A stretch of 64,000 bases of DNA from positions 6,014,001-6,078,000 of the forward strand of contig NZ_CP107899.1 of the NCBI RefSeq assembly GCF_036013915.1, read 5' to 3'. The translations under genes were made by a program, and so were the position numbers. A model generated the notes under the pieces. The model did no database searches, had not been told where the DNA came from, and saw only the letters and a program-made list of their open reading frames with translations. The DNA is from Streptomyces sp. NBC_00464. Its GTDB lineage: Bacteria > Actinomycetota > Actinomycetes > Streptomycetales > Streptomycetaceae. This document shows, piece by piece, positions 16,656 to 25,979 of the stretch; position 1 is the first letter of the stretch, and each line of letters begins with the position of its first letter.

Positions 16656-17454
16656 AGACGAAGATCGCGGTCCCCGGGATCAGATTGCCCCGCAGCGGCG
16701 ACCAGCCGCCCCACTCCTGGTTGTTCCACGCCGGCCACTCCGGCTCGACCAGGTCGGCCAGGCGGAAGCCGCCCGCCACCACGTCACGCACGCGGTCGCC
16801 GAGTGTGCGGTGGTGCTCCACATACACCGCCTCGCCCTGCTCGTCCTGCTCGACGTAAGGGGTGCGGTCGAAGTACGAGGCGGCGACGGACAGGCCCTCG
16901 GGCCCCGGTTCGTCCGGGAACGCCCAGCGGACCGGGTGCGTGACGGAGAAGACCCAGCGGCCGCCGGGGCGCAGCACCCGGTGGACCTCGCGGAACACCT
17001 GGACCGGGTCGGCGACGAACGGCACCGCGCCGTAGGCGGAGCAGGCCAGGTCGAAGGAGCCGTCCCGGAAGGGCAGCACCCCGGCGTCCGCCTCGACCAG
17101 GGGGATGCCCTCGCCGATCCGCAGCGCGTGCTGGAGCTGGCGGTGGGAGAGGTCCAGGGCGACCGGCCGGGCGCCCTGGGCGGCCAGCCAGCGCGAACAC
17201 TGTGCGGCACCGGCGCCGATCTCCAGGACGTCCAGGCCCTTCAGCGACTCCGTGGGGCCGAGAAGGCCGGCGTCGGCCTCGTCGAGCCCCTCCGGGCCCC
17301 AGACGAACCGGTCGTCGCCGAGGAAGCCGCCGTGGTCGCTCTGGTACTCGTCCGCGTTCCGGTCCCACCAGCCGCGGCTGGCCCGGCTGCTCTCGGCCTC
17401 GCCGGCGGTGCGGCGTGTCGCTTCGGGTTCGGCCGCGTAGATCTCTTGGCTCAT
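16642..17454 (-). CDS. Class I SAM-dependent methyltransferase
   Basis: 270-residue soluble methyltransferase. Motif I is LDVLEIGAGAAQCSRWLAAQG (~88-108), with PVALDLSHRQL as motif II and VFREVHRVLRPGGRWVFSV as motifs V-VI. The UbiE/Methyltransf_11 type fold is clear; the substrate is not. The ATG at 17454 is divergent from rpsA with 398 bp between. The last codons and stop are partly duplicated just downstream. Confidence 0.87.
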   Translation of the reverse strand: MSQEIYAAEPEATRRTAGEAESSRASRGWWDRNADEYQSDHGGFLGDDRFVWGPEGLDEADAGLLGPTESLKGLDVLEIGAGAAQCSRWLAAQGARPVALDLSHRQLQHALRIGEGIPLVEADAGVLPFRDGSFDLACSAYGAVPFVADPVQVFREVHRVLRPGGRWVFSVTHPVRWAFPDEPGPEGLSVAASYFDRTPYVEQDEQGEAVYVEHHRTLGDRVRDVVAGGFRLADLVEPEWPAWNNQEWGGWSPLRGNLIPGTAIFVCVRD

Positions 17455-17626
17455 CGTGTCCGTCGTTGTAGTTTGCCTTCACCCCGTCGTACGCGGTACG
17501 TACCAGGGGGGATCTGTGAGTACGGAACCCCGTGTGTCCGGAACATCTCCGGGGCCGATGTGGCCTCGGTGAACCTGAGTTGTGCCGGGTATGGGTCGTT
17601 CCGCCCTTGGTGTGCGCCTTCGCGCA

Positions 17627-17655
17627 TTGACCGTGCCCTGCTGCCCCCGTATGCT
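17627..17655 (+). promoter_or_regulatory. HrdB-type promoter of rpsA
   Basis: TTGACC (17627-17632), a 17-nt spacer and TATGCT (17650-17655): a strong match to the principal sigma-factor consensus, as expected for a ribosomal protein gene. It predicts a transcription start near 17662. Confidence 0.72.
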
Positions 17656-17852
17656 ACAAGTTGCGCTGCGAGCCTGCGCGCCTCAGACCTAGCAGGCCGC
17701 GCTCGCATCTGTATGTATGTCCCCTCGGTTCACGAGGCGCCTCCCGGTTCGGGATCGGCGCTTCCCAGGCTGTCCGGCTTCTGCAGAGGCGATACGGGCT
17801 CACGGCGTAGCAGTAACTTCGACTCACTGTCCGTACCGGAGCCCTTTCCCAC
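17656..17852 (+). other. Long rpsA 5' leader
   Basis: About 190 nt of untranslated leader is predicted between the promoter and the rpsA ATG. It has several short complementary segments but no riboswitch class I recognise. S1 is autoregulated in enterobacteria through its leader, so this segment is a candidate for a similar role; that is inference. The rest of the gap towards the methyltransferase (17455-17626) holds nothing I can identify. Confidence 0.35.
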
Positions 17853-19370
17853 ATGACGAGCAGCACCGAGACCACCGCCACCACTCCGCAGGTTGCGGTC
17901 AACGACATCGGCGACGCGGACGCGTTCCTCGCGGCGATCGACGAGACGATCAAGTACTTCAACGACGGCGACATCGTTGACGGTGTCATCGTCAAGGTTG
18001 ACCGCGACGAGGTTCTCCTCGACATCGGTTACAAGACCGAAGGTGTCATCCCGAGCCGCGAGCTCTCGATCAAGCACGACGTCGACCCGAACGAGGTCGT
18101 CAAGGTCGGCGACGAGATCGAGGCCCTGGTTCTCCAGAAGGAGGACAAGGAAGGCCGCCTGATCCTCTCGAAGAAGCGCGCTCAGTACGAGCGTGCCTGG
18201 GGCACCATCGAGAAGATCAAGGAAGAAGACGGCATCGTCACCGGTACCGTCATCGAGGTCGTCAAGGGTGGTCTCATCCTCGACATCGGCCTCCGTGGCT
18301 TCCTCCCGGCGTCGCTCGTCGAGATGCGTCGCGTCCGCGACCTTCAGCCCTACGTGGGCAAGGAGCTCGAGGCCAAGATCATCGAGCTGGACAAGAACCG
18401 CAACAACGTGGTCCTGTCCCGCCGTGCCTGGCTCGAGCAGACCCAGTCCGAGGTCCGCCAGACGTTCCTCACGACCCTCCAGAAGGGTCAGGTCCGCTCC
18501 GGCGTCGTCTCCTCGATCGTCAACTTCGGTGCCTTCGTGGACCTGGGTGGCGTCGACGGTCTCGTGCACGTCTCCGAGCTGTCCTGGAAGCACATCGACC
18601 ACCCCTCCGAGGTTGTCGAGGTCGGCCAGGAAGTCACCGTCGAGGTTCTCGACGTGGACATGGACCGCGAGCGCGTGTCCCTGTCGCTCAAGGCGACGCA
18701 GGAAGACCCGTGGCAGCAGTTCGCCCGTACGCACCAGATCGGGCAGGTTGTTCCCGGTAAGGTCACCAAGCTCGTTCCGTTCGGTGCGTTCGTGCGCGTC
18801 GACGAGGGCATCGAGGGCCTGGTCCACATCTCCGAGCTGGCCGAGCGCCACGTGGAGATCCCGGAGCAGGTCGTCCAGGTCAACGACGAGATCTTCGTCA
18901 AGGTCATCGACATCGACCTCGAGCGTCGTCGCATCAGCCTCTCGCTGAAGCAGGCCAACGAGTCCTTCGGTGGCGACCCGGCCTCGGTCGAGTTCGACCC
19001 GACGCTGTACGGCATGGCCGCGTCGTACGACGACCAGGGCAACTACATCTACCCCGAGGGCTTCGACCCCGAGACCAACGACTGGCTCGAGGGCTTCGAG
19101 GCTCAGCGCGAGGTCTGGGAGACCCAGTACGCCGAGGCGCAGACGCGCTTCGAGCAGCACCAGGCCCAGGTCATCAAGTCCCGCGAGGCCGACGAGGCCG
19201 CTGCTGCCGAGGGCGCTGCTGCCCCGGCCGGCAGCGCTCCGGCTGCCTCGGGCGGCAGCGGTGGCGGCGGCGGTTCGTACTCCTCGGAGTCCGCGGACAA
19301 CTCCGGCGCCCTGGCGTCGGACGAGGCCCTGGCTGCCCTGCGCGAGAAGCTGGCGGGCGGCCAGAGCTGA
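17853..19370 (+). CDS. rpsA: 30S ribosomal protein S1
   Basis: mRNA-binding ribosomal protein of 505 residues, the actinobacterial length. It has four S1 (OB-fold) domains: starting at ~39 (GDIVDGVIVKVDRDEVLLDI), ~126 (GIVTGTVIEVVKGGLILDIG), ~211 (GQVRSGVVSSIVNFGAFVDL) and ~296 (GQVVPGKVTKLVPFGAFVRV). The C-terminal ~130 residues are acidic then Ala/Gly/Ser-rich and probably disordered. The ATG follows GGAG at a rather long spacing (~10 nt). A 15-bp terminator follows the gene. Codon use is strongly C-ending, as expected for high expression. Confidence 0.98.
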   Translation: MTSSTETTATTPQVAVNDIGDADAFLAAIDETIKYFNDGDIVDGVIVKVDRDEVLLDIGYKTEGVIPSRELSIKHDVDPNEVVKVGDEIEALVLQKEDKEGRLILSKKRAQYERAWGTIEKIKEEDGIVTGTVIEVVKGGLILDIGLRGFLPASLVEMRRVRDLQPYVGKELEAKIIELDKNRNNVVLSRRAWLEQTQSEVRQTFLTTLQKGQVRSGVVSSIVNFGAFVDLGGVDGLVHVSELSWKHIDHPSEVVEVGQEVTVEVLDVDMDRERVSLSLKATQEDPWQQFARTHQIGQVVPGKVTKLVPFGAFVRVDEGIEGLVHISELAERHVEIPEQVVQVNDEIFVKVIDIDLERRRISLSLKQANESFGGDPASVEFDPTLYGMAASYDDQGNYIYPEGFDPETNDWLEGFEAQREVWETQYAEAQTRFEQHQAQVIKSREADEAAAAEGAAAPAGSAPAASGGSGGGGGSYSSESADNSGALASDEALAALREKLAGGQS

Positions 19371-19415
19371 CGCTCTGACCCTCCGGCCGGTCATCGGCTG
19401 CAGTAGTGGATGAAA

Positions 19416-19449
19416 GTGAGGCCCGCTCCCTTCGGGGAGCGGGCCTCAC
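19416..19449. terminator. Bidirectional terminator between rpsA and the beta-helix gene
   Basis: Perfect 15-bp stem GTGAGGCCCGCTCCC/GGGAGCGGGCCTCAC closed by a TTCG tetraloop, placed between two convergent genes (46 nt after rpsA, 20 nt after the beta-helix gene stop). Confidence 0.93.
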
Positions 19450-19468
19450 TCGTTTCCGCGGCGGGCCG

Positions 19469-20431
19469 TTACGGGGTGACGGTGATGTTGGTCAGGCCGT
19501 TGCCGCCGGTCACCGTGTTGCTTGCATGGACGGTGGTGGGGCAGCTCGCACCGAAGTTGGTGACGTTCACCGCGATCCGCTTGTCGCCCGTCGAGCCGGA
19601 CAGGTCCGAGGCGTTGTCCTTGAAGACGGTCCCGCAGCCCCAGCCGCTCTGCTGGGTGTGGGTCTCGTAGCCGTTGTTGGTCGTACGGGAGCCGTGGTTG
19701 CCCTCGACCAGGACGTCGTTGCCCTTCACGTCGACCCAGGAGTCGTCGTAGTTGGCGCCGGTCAGCCCGCTGCCGTCGAAGGTGTTCCCGACGATGCGCG
19801 CACCGGTGGTGCCCTCCTTGATGTCGACGTTCTCGCCGCCGACGTCCGGCCCGATCGTGTTGTCCAGGATCTGTACCCGGTCGCTCCGGTCGGAGAGATC
19901 GCCCGCCGTGCCGACGTAGACGCCCTCGCCCATGCCGCGGCCGTCGTGCCCGGTGTCGTAGATCCGGGAGTTCCGGATGACGCCGTCGCTGCTGGACTTA
20001 CGGAAGTGGACGCCCTCCATGTCGAGGTCGTGCACGGTCACCGAGTCGATCACGACTCCGTCGGCGCCGTCGGCCATGATGCCCTTCTGGCCGCCCGTGA
20101 CGGTGATGCCCTTCACCGTCCAGTACGAGGCGCCGTTGAGATGCAGCCCGTAGCCGCCGCCGGCCGTGAGGACCGCCCCCGCCGAGCCCGTCAGGGTGAT
20201 GCGCGCGGAAGCCGTGCCGGGGACGAGGGCCTTGAAGTTGCCGGTGTACGTGCCGTCCGCGAGGTGGATCGTGTCGCCGGGGGCGGCCGCCGTGAGCGCG
20301 GACTTGAGCTGGGCGGCAGTGCTCACCTCGATGACCGTCGCGGCGCCGGCCGTGGTGGCGGAGGCGAAGGTGAGGGCGCCGGTGGTGACGGCGGTGGCCA
20401 GCAGGGCGGGGAACAGCGTGCGGGTGCGCAT
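19469..20431 (-). CDS. Secreted right-handed beta-helix protein (pectate-lyase-like)
   Basis: 320-residue secreted protein. The signal peptide runs to about residue 30 (TAGAAT). The mature part begins VIEVSTAAQLKSALTAAAPG and AAPGDTIHLADGTYTG, the polysaccharide-lyase-type entry, then stacked beta-helix repeats (YWTVKGITVTGGQKGI, DGVVIDSVTVHDLDMEGVHF, VIRNSRIYDTGHDG, VQILDNTIG, ARIVGNTFDG). It probably binds or cleaves a plant or microbial polysaccharide; catalytic residues cannot be assigned. The ATG at 20431 has GGAAGG 7 nt upstream. The open frame extends to 22465 but that part is the shadow of the oxidase gene. Confidence 0.85.
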   Translation of the reverse strand: MRTRTLFPALLATAVTTGALTFASATTAGAATVIEVSTAAQLKSALTAAAPGDTIHLADGTYTGNFKALVPGTASARITLTGSAGAVLTAGGGYGLHLNGASYWTVKGITVTGGQKGIMADGADGVVIDSVTVHDLDMEGVHFRKSSSDGVIRNSRIYDTGHDGRGMGEGVYVGTAGDLSDRSDRVQILDNTIGPDVGGENVDIKEGTTGARIVGNTFDGSGLTGANYDDSWVDVKGNDVLVEGNHGSRTTNNGYETHTQQSGWGCGTVFKDNASDLSGSTGDKRIAVNVTNFGASCPTTVHASNTVTGGNGLTNITVTP

Positions 20432-20674
20432 GGGGGTGCCTTCCCGTGAAGGGTTCAGGACGTTCTCGTACATGAATGTGGGGCGAGTGTCTGAACTTGC
20501 TGCCCAGTGACGGTAGGGACGCGATGCGGCCATGTCAAGGTCTGGACCATTGTTCGCCGGTGCCGTGAACGGCGTGAACACAGGGAAACGTGCGGGATAC
20601 ACGAGTAACTGACGGCCCGTAACACACCCTTGCCAGGATCCCGGCAACATCAAGATCCGAAGGGGAGCCGGGAC

Positions 20675-22291
20675 ATGACTCACGCTTCGCACCACTCGCC
20701 CGCGACACCGGGCGCGAGCCGCCGCACCTTTCTCCGCAACGTCGGGCTCTCCGGCGGGGCGGGCGCGATGTTCGCCACCATGGGAGCACTCGGCCTCGCC
20801 CCCACCGCCCAGGCCGCAAACCGCGAACCGGCCTTCCGTGCGCCCAGCAGCGGAGACTTCAACCTGAAGGGCAGGGCGGCAGCCAAGGTCGTCGTCGTGG
20901 GCGGCGGCATCGCCGGCCTCGCCACCGCCTACGAACTCGGCAAGGCGGGCTACGACTGTACGGTCCTGGAGGCCCGCAGCCGTACGGGCGGCCGCAACTT
21001 CACCGTACGCGGCGGGGATTCCACCACGGACATCCACGGCGTCAAGCAGACGGCACGGTTCTCCGACGGGCAGTACATGAACGCCGGACCTGGCCGGATT
21101 CCGCAGTGGATGGTCACCCTCGACTACTGCCGCGAACTCGGCGTTCCCATCGAGATGTTCACCAACGTGAACGCCAACGCCTATATCTACAACGAGAAAT
21201 CGGGCATGAAGGCCCCGGTGCGCTACCGCACCGCCAAGGCCGATGTGTACGGCTACGTGGCCGAGCTCCTCTCCAAGGCCACCGACAAGGGCGCACTCGA
21301 CCGGCAGATCACCGCCGACGACCAGGAGCGGCTGCTCGACTTCCTCAAGGACTTCGGCGACATCGGCGACACCCTCGACTACACCGGCAGCCCCCGGCGC
21401 GGATACCGCGTCGACCCGGCGGCCGCCGGGACCCCCGGCGAGGAGCTCGGGGCCGTCCCCTCCGCATCTGAGGTCTTCGCCAGCGGCGTCGGGCGCTACT
21501 TCGCCTTCGAGTTCGAGTACGACCAGGCGATGCTGATGTTCCAGCCGGTCGGCGGCATGGACCGGATACCCGCCGCGCTCACCCGGGCGATAGGCGAACG
21601 CAGGATCCGCACCGGCGCGGCCGTCACCGAGATCACCGACACCGCCCACGGCGTCACCGTCACCTACACCCGGGCCGGGCGCACCCACAGCATCGAGGCG
21701 GACTACTGCGTCGCAGCCCTGCCGCCCAATATCCTCGCCAAGACCGCCCACAACCTCGGCCCGGCCGTCCAGACCGCCCTGGAGGCCTGCAAGCCGTCCT
21801 CGGCCGGAAAGATCGGGCTGGAGTACCGCAGCCGCTGGTGGGAGAGCGACCACCAGATCTACGGCGGCATCACGGAGACGGACATGGACCTGTCCCACAT
21901 CTGGTACCCGTCCTACGGCCACCAGGGCCGGCGCGGCACCATCATCGGGTACTACAACACCGGCTCCAACGCCGACGCGTACGCCGCACTCACCCCACGC
22001 GATCGGGAAGCGCGGGCCCTCGCGCAGGGCGTGAAGATCCATGGAGAGAAGTACCGTTCGGAACTCGCCACTTCGTTCTCCCACCACTGGCGTCAGACCC
22101 CGTACCTGGAAGCCTCCTGGCACTCCCTGTCCGGCGGCCCCGACGCCCCGGTCTTCGCGCCCCTCAACCGGGCCGCGGGGCGGGTCTACTTCGCCGGCGA
22201 CTACCTGAGCTACGCCGACGCCTGGCAGCACGGAGCGTTCACCTCCGCCCGGAAGGCGGTCACGGCACTGCATACCCGGGTACTTGGGTAA
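20675..22291 (+). CDS. Tat-exported flavin monoamine / L-amino-acid oxidase
   Basis: FAD-dependent amine oxidase of 538 residues, predicted to oxidise an amine or L-amino acid outside the membrane and release H2O2. The N-terminus has the twin-arginine signal [10 protein letters not shown] with a hydrophobic stretch to about residue 48 (TAQA). The Rossmann FAD motif [20 protein letters not shown] follows at ~70, then [10 protein letters not shown]; the C-terminal FAD motif is [20 protein letters not shown]. The ATG at 20675 has AAGGGGAG just upstream. Terminator downstream; transcribed alone. Substrate specificity cannot be read. Confidence 0.9.
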   Translation: MTHASHHSPATPGASRRTFLRNVGLSGGAGAMFATMGALGLAPTAQAANREPAFRAPSSGDFNLKGRAAAKVVVVGGGIAGLATAYELGKAGYDCTVLEARSRTGGRNFTVRGGDSTTDIHGVKQTARFSDGQYMNAGPGRIPQWMVTLDYCRELGVPIEMFTNVNANAYIYNEKSGMKAPVRYRTAKADVYGYVAELLSKATDKGALDRQITADDQERLLDFLKDFGDIGDTLDYTGSPRRGYRVDPAAAGTPGEELGAVPSASEVFASGVGRYFAFEFEYDQAMLMFQPVGGMDRIPAALTRAIGERRIRTGAAVTEITDTAHGVTVTYTRAGRTHSIEADYCVAALPPNILAKTAHNLGPAVQTALEACKPSSAGKIGLEYRSRWWESDHQIYGGITETDMDLSHIWYPSYGHQGRRGTIIGYYNTGSNADAYAALTPRDREARALAQGVKIHGEKYRSELATSFSHHWRQTPYLEASWHSLSGGPDAPVFAPLNRAAGRVYFAGDYLSYADAWQHGAFTSARKAVTALHTRVLG

Positions 22292-22303
22292 ACAGCATGT
22301 GAA

Positions 22304-22331
22304 GGGGCGCGGGCGGGAATGCCCGTGCCCC
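22304..22331 (+). terminator. Terminator of the amine oxidase gene
   Basis: 11-bp stem GGGGCGCGGGC/GCCCGTGCCCC with one G-U pair and loop GGGAAT, starting 13 nt after the stop. Confidence 0.8.
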
Positions 22332-22373
22332 CCGGGACGTTCTTCTTCAGGAACACAAGGAGGAGCGGTAACC

Positions 22374-23312
22374 GTGCTTGATCCGCAGAGTTTGTACGAA
22401 TGGGAGCCGAAGGGCCTGGCTGTCGTCGACATGGCGCTCGCCCAGGAGTCGGCCGGCCTGGTCATGCTCTACCACTTCGAGGGTTACATCGACGCGGGAG
22501 AGACCGGTGAGCAGATCGTCGACGGGCTGCTCGAATCGCTGCCGCACCAGGTCGTGGCCCGTTTCGACCACGACCGCCTCGTCGACTACCGCGCACGGCG
22601 CCCGCTGCTGACGTTCAAGCGTGACCGCTGGTCGGCGTACGAGACCCCGACACTGGACGTCCGGGTGGTCCAGGACGCCACCGGTGCGCCCTTCCTGCTG
22701 CTGTCCGGGCCCGAGCCCGACGTGGAGTGGGAGCGGTTCGCCGCCGCCGTCGAGCAGATCGTCGAGCGGCTCGGTGTCCGCCTCGCCGTCACCTTCCACG
22801 GCATCCCGATGGGTGTTCCGCACACCCGCCCGGTCGGCGTCACCCCGCACGGCAACCGCACCGACCTCATGCCGGGGCACCGCAGCCCGTTCGACGAGGC
22901 GCAGGTGCCCGGCTCCGCCGCAGCCCTCGTCGAGTACCGGCTGATGGAGGCCGGACACGACGTCCTCGGTGTCGCCGCCCATGTGCCGCACTACGTCGCC
23001 CGCTCCGCCTACCCCGACGCCGCACTCACCGCGCTGGAGTCGATCACTGCGGCGACCGGGCTGGTCCTGCCGACCGTCGCCCACTCGCTGCGCACCGAGG
23101 CGCATCGCACCCAGACGGAGATCGACCGCCAGATCGACCAGGGCGACGAGGAACTCGTCTCGCTGGTCGAGGGCCTTGAGCACCAGTACGACGCGATCGC
23201 CGGCTCCGAGACCCGCGGCAATCTGGTCGCCGAACCCGTTGACCTGCCGTCCGCGGACGAGATCGGCCTGGAATTCGAGAAGTTCCTGGCCGAGCGCGAG
23301 GGCGACGGCTGA
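22374..23312 (+). CDS. PAC2 family protein (proteasome-assembly chaperone-like)
   Basis: 312-residue soluble protein of the PAC2 fold: [20 protein letters not shown], then [28 protein letters not shown] and [16 protein letters not shown] are characteristic. Actinobacterial PAC2 proteins resemble eukaryotic proteasome-assembly chaperones, but their role is not settled. The C-terminus has an acidic, coil-prone extension ([20 protein letters not shown]). The GTG at 22374 has a strong AAGGAGGAG site. It lies 63 nt upstream of coaE on the same strand. Confidence 0.88.
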   Translation: MLDPQSLYEWEPKGLAVVDMALAQESAGLVMLYHFEGYIDAGETGEQIVDGLLESLPHQVVARFDHDRLVDYRARRPLLTFKRDRWSAYETPTLDVRVVQDATGAPFLLLSGPEPDVEWERFAAAVEQIVERLGVRLAVTFHGIPMGVPHTRPVGVTPHGNRTDLMPGHRSPFDEAQVPGSAAALVEYRLMEAGHDVLGVAAHVPHYVARSAYPDAALTALESITAATGLVLPTVAHSLRTEAHRTQTEIDRQIDQGDEELVSLVEGLEHQYDAIAGSETRGNLVAEPVDLPSADEIGLEFEKFLAEREGDG

Positions 23313-23375
23313 CCGGGCCGCTTTCGGCAGGGCCGGGCGGTGCCCCGCGGCAGGCGTGCCACTAGGCTGCCGCCC

Positions 23376-23978
23376 ATGCTGAAAGTGGGCCTGACCGGTG
23401 GTATCGGCGCCGGCAAGAGCGAAGTGTCCCGGATGCTCGCCGGCTACGGAGCCGTCCTCATCGATGCCGACCGGATCGCCCGCGAGGTCGTCGAGCCCGG
23501 CACCGCCGGGCTCGCCGCCGTCGTCGAGGCGTTCGGCACCGGCATCCTCACCTCGGAGGGGACGCTGGACCGGCCGAAGCTCGGCTCCATCGTCTTCGCC
23601 GACAGCGAGCGCCTCGCCGCCCTCAACGCGATCGTCCACCCGCTGGTCGGCGCCCGTTCCGCCGAGCTGGAGCGCGCCGCAGGCCCCGATTCCGTCGTCG
23701 TCCACGATGTCCCCCTCCTCACGGAGAACGGCCTCGCCCCCCTCTACGACCTGGTCGTCGTGGTCGACGCGGCGCCGGAGACCCAGCTCGACCGGCTCGT
23801 CAAGCTGCGCGGGATGACGGAGCAGGAGGCGCGCGCCAGGATGGCCGCGCAGGCCACCCGGGAACAGCGGCGTGCGGTGGCCGACCTGATCATCGACAAC
23901 GACGGACCGATCGAAGCCCTGGAACCGCAGGTCCGAGCGGTCTGGGCGGAGCTGACCCGGCGGGCCGCGGCCGGCTGA
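23376..23978 (+). CDS. coaE: Dephospho-CoA kinase
   Basis: Last step of coenzyme A synthesis: phosphorylates the ribose 3'-OH of dephospho-CoA. 200 residues, full length. P-loop GGIGAGKS at 8-15; the CoA-site motif [16 protein letters not shown] at ~28 and [18 protein letters not shown] at ~108 are family signatures; the LID region [17 protein letters not shown] is intact. The ATG at 23376 gives exactly the canonical N-terminus MLKVGLTGG. No strong ribosome-binding site is seen. Confidence 0.96.
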   Translation: MLKVGLTGGIGAGKSEVSRMLAGYGAVLIDADRIAREVVEPGTAGLAAVVEAFGTGILTSEGTLDRPKLGSIVFADSERLAALNAIVHPLVGARSAELERAAGPDSVVVHDVPLLTENGLAPLYDLVVVVDAAPETQLDRLVKLRGMTEQEARARMAAQATREQRRAVADLIIDNDGPIEALEPQVRAVWAELTRRAAAG

Positions 23979-24045
23979 TCCCGGGCCGGAACACCGGCTG
24001 CCGGGCAGGCGTTCACCTGACGGTGGACGAAGGAAGGATGCGACT

Positions 24046-24414
24046 GTGCCCGAGAGGAACCCCGAAACACACGTCATCGACTTCCGCGCGGCCGAGCAGC
24101 TGCTGGCCGCACGAGACCCCCGGGGTGCGGTGCAGCTCCTCGACTCGGTGATCGCCTCCCACCCGGAGAACACCGCCGCCCGGCTGCTGCGCGCCAGGGC
24201 CTTCTTCGCGGCGGCCCAACTGCGCCCTGCCGAGCTGGAGTTCGAGCTCGTGCTGGAGCGGGAGCCGGACAACGCGTTCGCGCACTTCGCGCTCGCCCGC
24301 ACCTTCGAGCGCTCCGGCTCTCCGGAGCGGGCCACGCGCCACTTCCGGCTGGCGGCTGCGCTCGACCCGAACCCGGAGTACCTGAAGGCGGCCCGCTTCG
24401 ACCCGGAGAGCTGA
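24046..24414 (+). CDS. Tetratricopeptide-repeat protein
   Basis: 122-residue soluble protein made of about three TPR helical hairpins: AEQLLAARDPRGAVQLLDSV, NTAARLLRARAFFAAAQLRP and NAFAHFALARTFERSGSPER. It has no signal or membrane segment, and is probably a small protein-interaction adaptor. The GTG at 24046 has GAAGGAAGG about 8 nt upstream. It is downstream of coaE and convergent with the DUF6343 gene, with the 31-bp triplication between them. Confidence 0.85.
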   Translation: MPERNPETHVIDFRAAEQLLAARDPRGAVQLLDSVIASHPENTAARLLRARAFFAAAQLRPAELEFELVLEREPDNAFAHFALARTFERSGSPERATRHFRLAAALDPNPEYLKAARFDPES

Positions 24415-24422
24415 GCGGCTCC

Positions 24423-24515
24423 CGCGCTCAGTACCCGTACCGGCCTTGTCCCACGCGCTCAGTGCCCGTACCGTCCTCGTCCCCCGCGCTCAGTGCCCGT
24501 ACCGTCCTCGTCCCC
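24423..24515. repeat. Three tandem 31-bp repeats at the 3' end of the DUF6343 gene
   Basis: Units start at 24423, 24454 and 24485. Units 2 and 3 are nearly identical; unit 1 differs at a few positions. Unit 3 encodes the C-terminal residues and stop codon of the DUF6343 gene (stop 24490-24492); units 1 and 2 are extra copies outside the reading frame. 31 is not a multiple of 3, and each copy carries the TGA in a different frame. Confidence 0.85.
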
Positions 24516-24768
24516 CGCGATCCGGTGCGTACGGCGGGACGGCGCGGCCCGGCTGGTAGTGCGGTCCCTGGTGCAGATGGTGGACGATCACGGTCAGATC
24601 GACCAGGACCAGCACGAGGAGCACCCCGCAGGCCGCCGCCCACCCCGGCCGGCCGGTCAGCGTGAAGGCCGTCAGGCCGAAGACGGCCCAGGCCAGGCCC
24701 CATAGACTCAGCCAGAGCCGCATCCGCAGCGGACTGCGGGCAGTCGTGGGTTCATTCCCGGTACGCAT
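24490..24768 (-). CDS. DUF6343-type small membrane protein
   Basis: 92-residue protein with two hydrophobic helices (LWLSLWGLAWAVFGLTAFTL and GWAAACGVLLVLVLVDLTVI) and a soluble C-terminus HHLHQGPHYQPGRAVPPYAP. It resembles the DUF6343 family of Streptomyces; function unknown. The ATG at 24768 has AGGAGAGG upstream. The open frame extends to 25104 but that extension overlaps the divergent hydrolase gene. The 3' terminal 31 bp are triplicated. Confidence 0.75.
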   Translation of the reverse strand: MRTGNEPTTARSPLRMRLWLSLWGLAWAVFGLTAFTLTGRPGWAAACGVLLVLVLVDLTVIVHHLHQGPHYQPGRAVPPYAPDRGGRGRYGH

Positions 24769-24847
24769 GGCGATCGCCTCTCCTACCAGCATGGACCCGC
24801 GACGGTGCGCGTGCGGCGATCCGACGGGAAAGAGTGGGGGCGGGGCC

Positions 24848-25966
24848 GTGAACGGCACAGCATGGAGGGACGTCGCAGTCCGCAGGGCCAGGGTCCGCGG
24901 GTGTCTGCTGGGCGGGGCGATCGGGGACGCCCTGGGCAACCCGGTGGAGTTCCTGTCCCTCGCCGGCATCCGCCGGGCGCACGGGGAGCAGGGCGTCCAG
25001 GGGCTCACCGCCGACGAGGACGGGGTCGTCGGACGCGTCACCGACGACACCCAGATGACGCTCTTCACGGCCGAGGGCCTGATCAGGGCGCACTCCCGGG
25101 CCATGTCCAGGGGGATCGGCGGCGCCGGGACGGCGGTCGTCAGGCACGCCTACCTGCGCTGGCTGGACACCCAGAACCATCCCGCGCCGCCGGCCCGAGG
25201 AGGGGACGACCTCGTCCGGACCGGATGGCTCAGGCAGCAGCCCTGGCTGTACGCACGCCGGGCCCCCGGAAACGCCTGCCTGACCGGTCTCGCGGCTCGG
25301 CACACCCCCGACCCGCGGGGCCCGGTCGGTGAGCCGGGCCCCGTCAACACCGATTCCAAGGGCTGCGGCACGGTCATGCGCTCCGCACCCTTCGGGCTGA
25401 CCGGCGAGGACGCGGCCGAGAGCTTCGCGCTCGCCGCCCGGTGCGCGAAGATCACCCACGGCCATCCCACCGGCGCCTTTGCCGCAGGGGCGTTCGCGGC
25501 GATCGTCGCCCATCTGCTGGAGGGCGACTCCCTGCCGGGGTCCGTCCTGCGGGCCATGGACCTTCTCGCCCGCCACCCCGGGCACGAGGAGACGACCGCC
25601 GCCCTGCGCGGCGCCGTCGAGCTGGCCGCGCAGGGCGCGCCGAGCGCCGAGAAGGTGGAGTCGCTCGGCGCGGGCTGGGTGGCAGAGGAGGCCCTGGCCA
25701 TCGCCGTGTACTGCGCCCTGGTCCTGCCGGAGGCCGGCCAGGTCGGCGAGTCGCTGCTCCTCTCGGTCAACCACTCGGGAGACAGCGACTCCACCGGCGC
25801 GGTCTGCGGCAATCTGCTCGGCGCCCGCCACGGCGACGCACACCTCCCGCCCGAGTGGCTGGTACTGACCGAGGGGCGGGCCGTGATCGCCGAGGTGGCC
25901 GACGATCTGTCCCTGGAGTTCGAGCACGCGGTCGAGTGGCCTGAGGGCCGCTACCCGGGGTGCTGA
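24848..25966 (+). CDS. ADP-ribosylglycohydrolase family protein
   Basis: 372-residue member of the DraG/ARH superfamily, which removes ADP-ribose from modified proteins or nucleic acids. Key motifs: GCLLGGAIGDALG at the start, the metal-binding VTDDTQMTLFTAEGL at ~61, and the C-terminal SVNHSGDSDSTGAVCGNLLGA with a second set of metal-binding Asp residues. All are intact, so it should be active. I chose the GTG at 24848, just before the conserved domain; an in-frame ATG at 24791 is possible but lacks a better ribosome-binding site. It is convergent with the phosphatase gene over 13 bp. Confidence 0.88.
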   Translation: MNGTAWRDVAVRRARVRGCLLGGAIGDALGNPVEFLSLAGIRRAHGEQGVQGLTADEDGVVGRVTDDTQMTLFTAEGLIRAHSRAMSRGIGGAGTAVVRHAYLRWLDTQNHPAPPARGGDDLVRTGWLRQQPWLYARRAPGNACLTGLAARHTPDPRGPVGEPGPVNTDSKGCGTVMRSAPFGLTGEDAAESFALAARCAKITHGHPTGAFAAGAFAAIVAHLLEGDSLPGSVLRAMDLLARHPGHEETTAALRGAVELAAQGAPSAEKVESLGAGWVAEEALAIAVYCALVLPEAGQVGESLLLSVNHSGDSDSTGAVCGNLLGARHGDAHLPPEWLVLTEGRAVIAEVADDLSLEFEHAVEWPEGRYPGC

Positions 25967-25979
25967 CCGGGCGGGCGGG

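Noticed and set aside
24423..24515. CRISPR array
   Set aside because: The 31-bp units are directly adjacent with no spacers, and one is part of a coding sequence; no cas genes are present.
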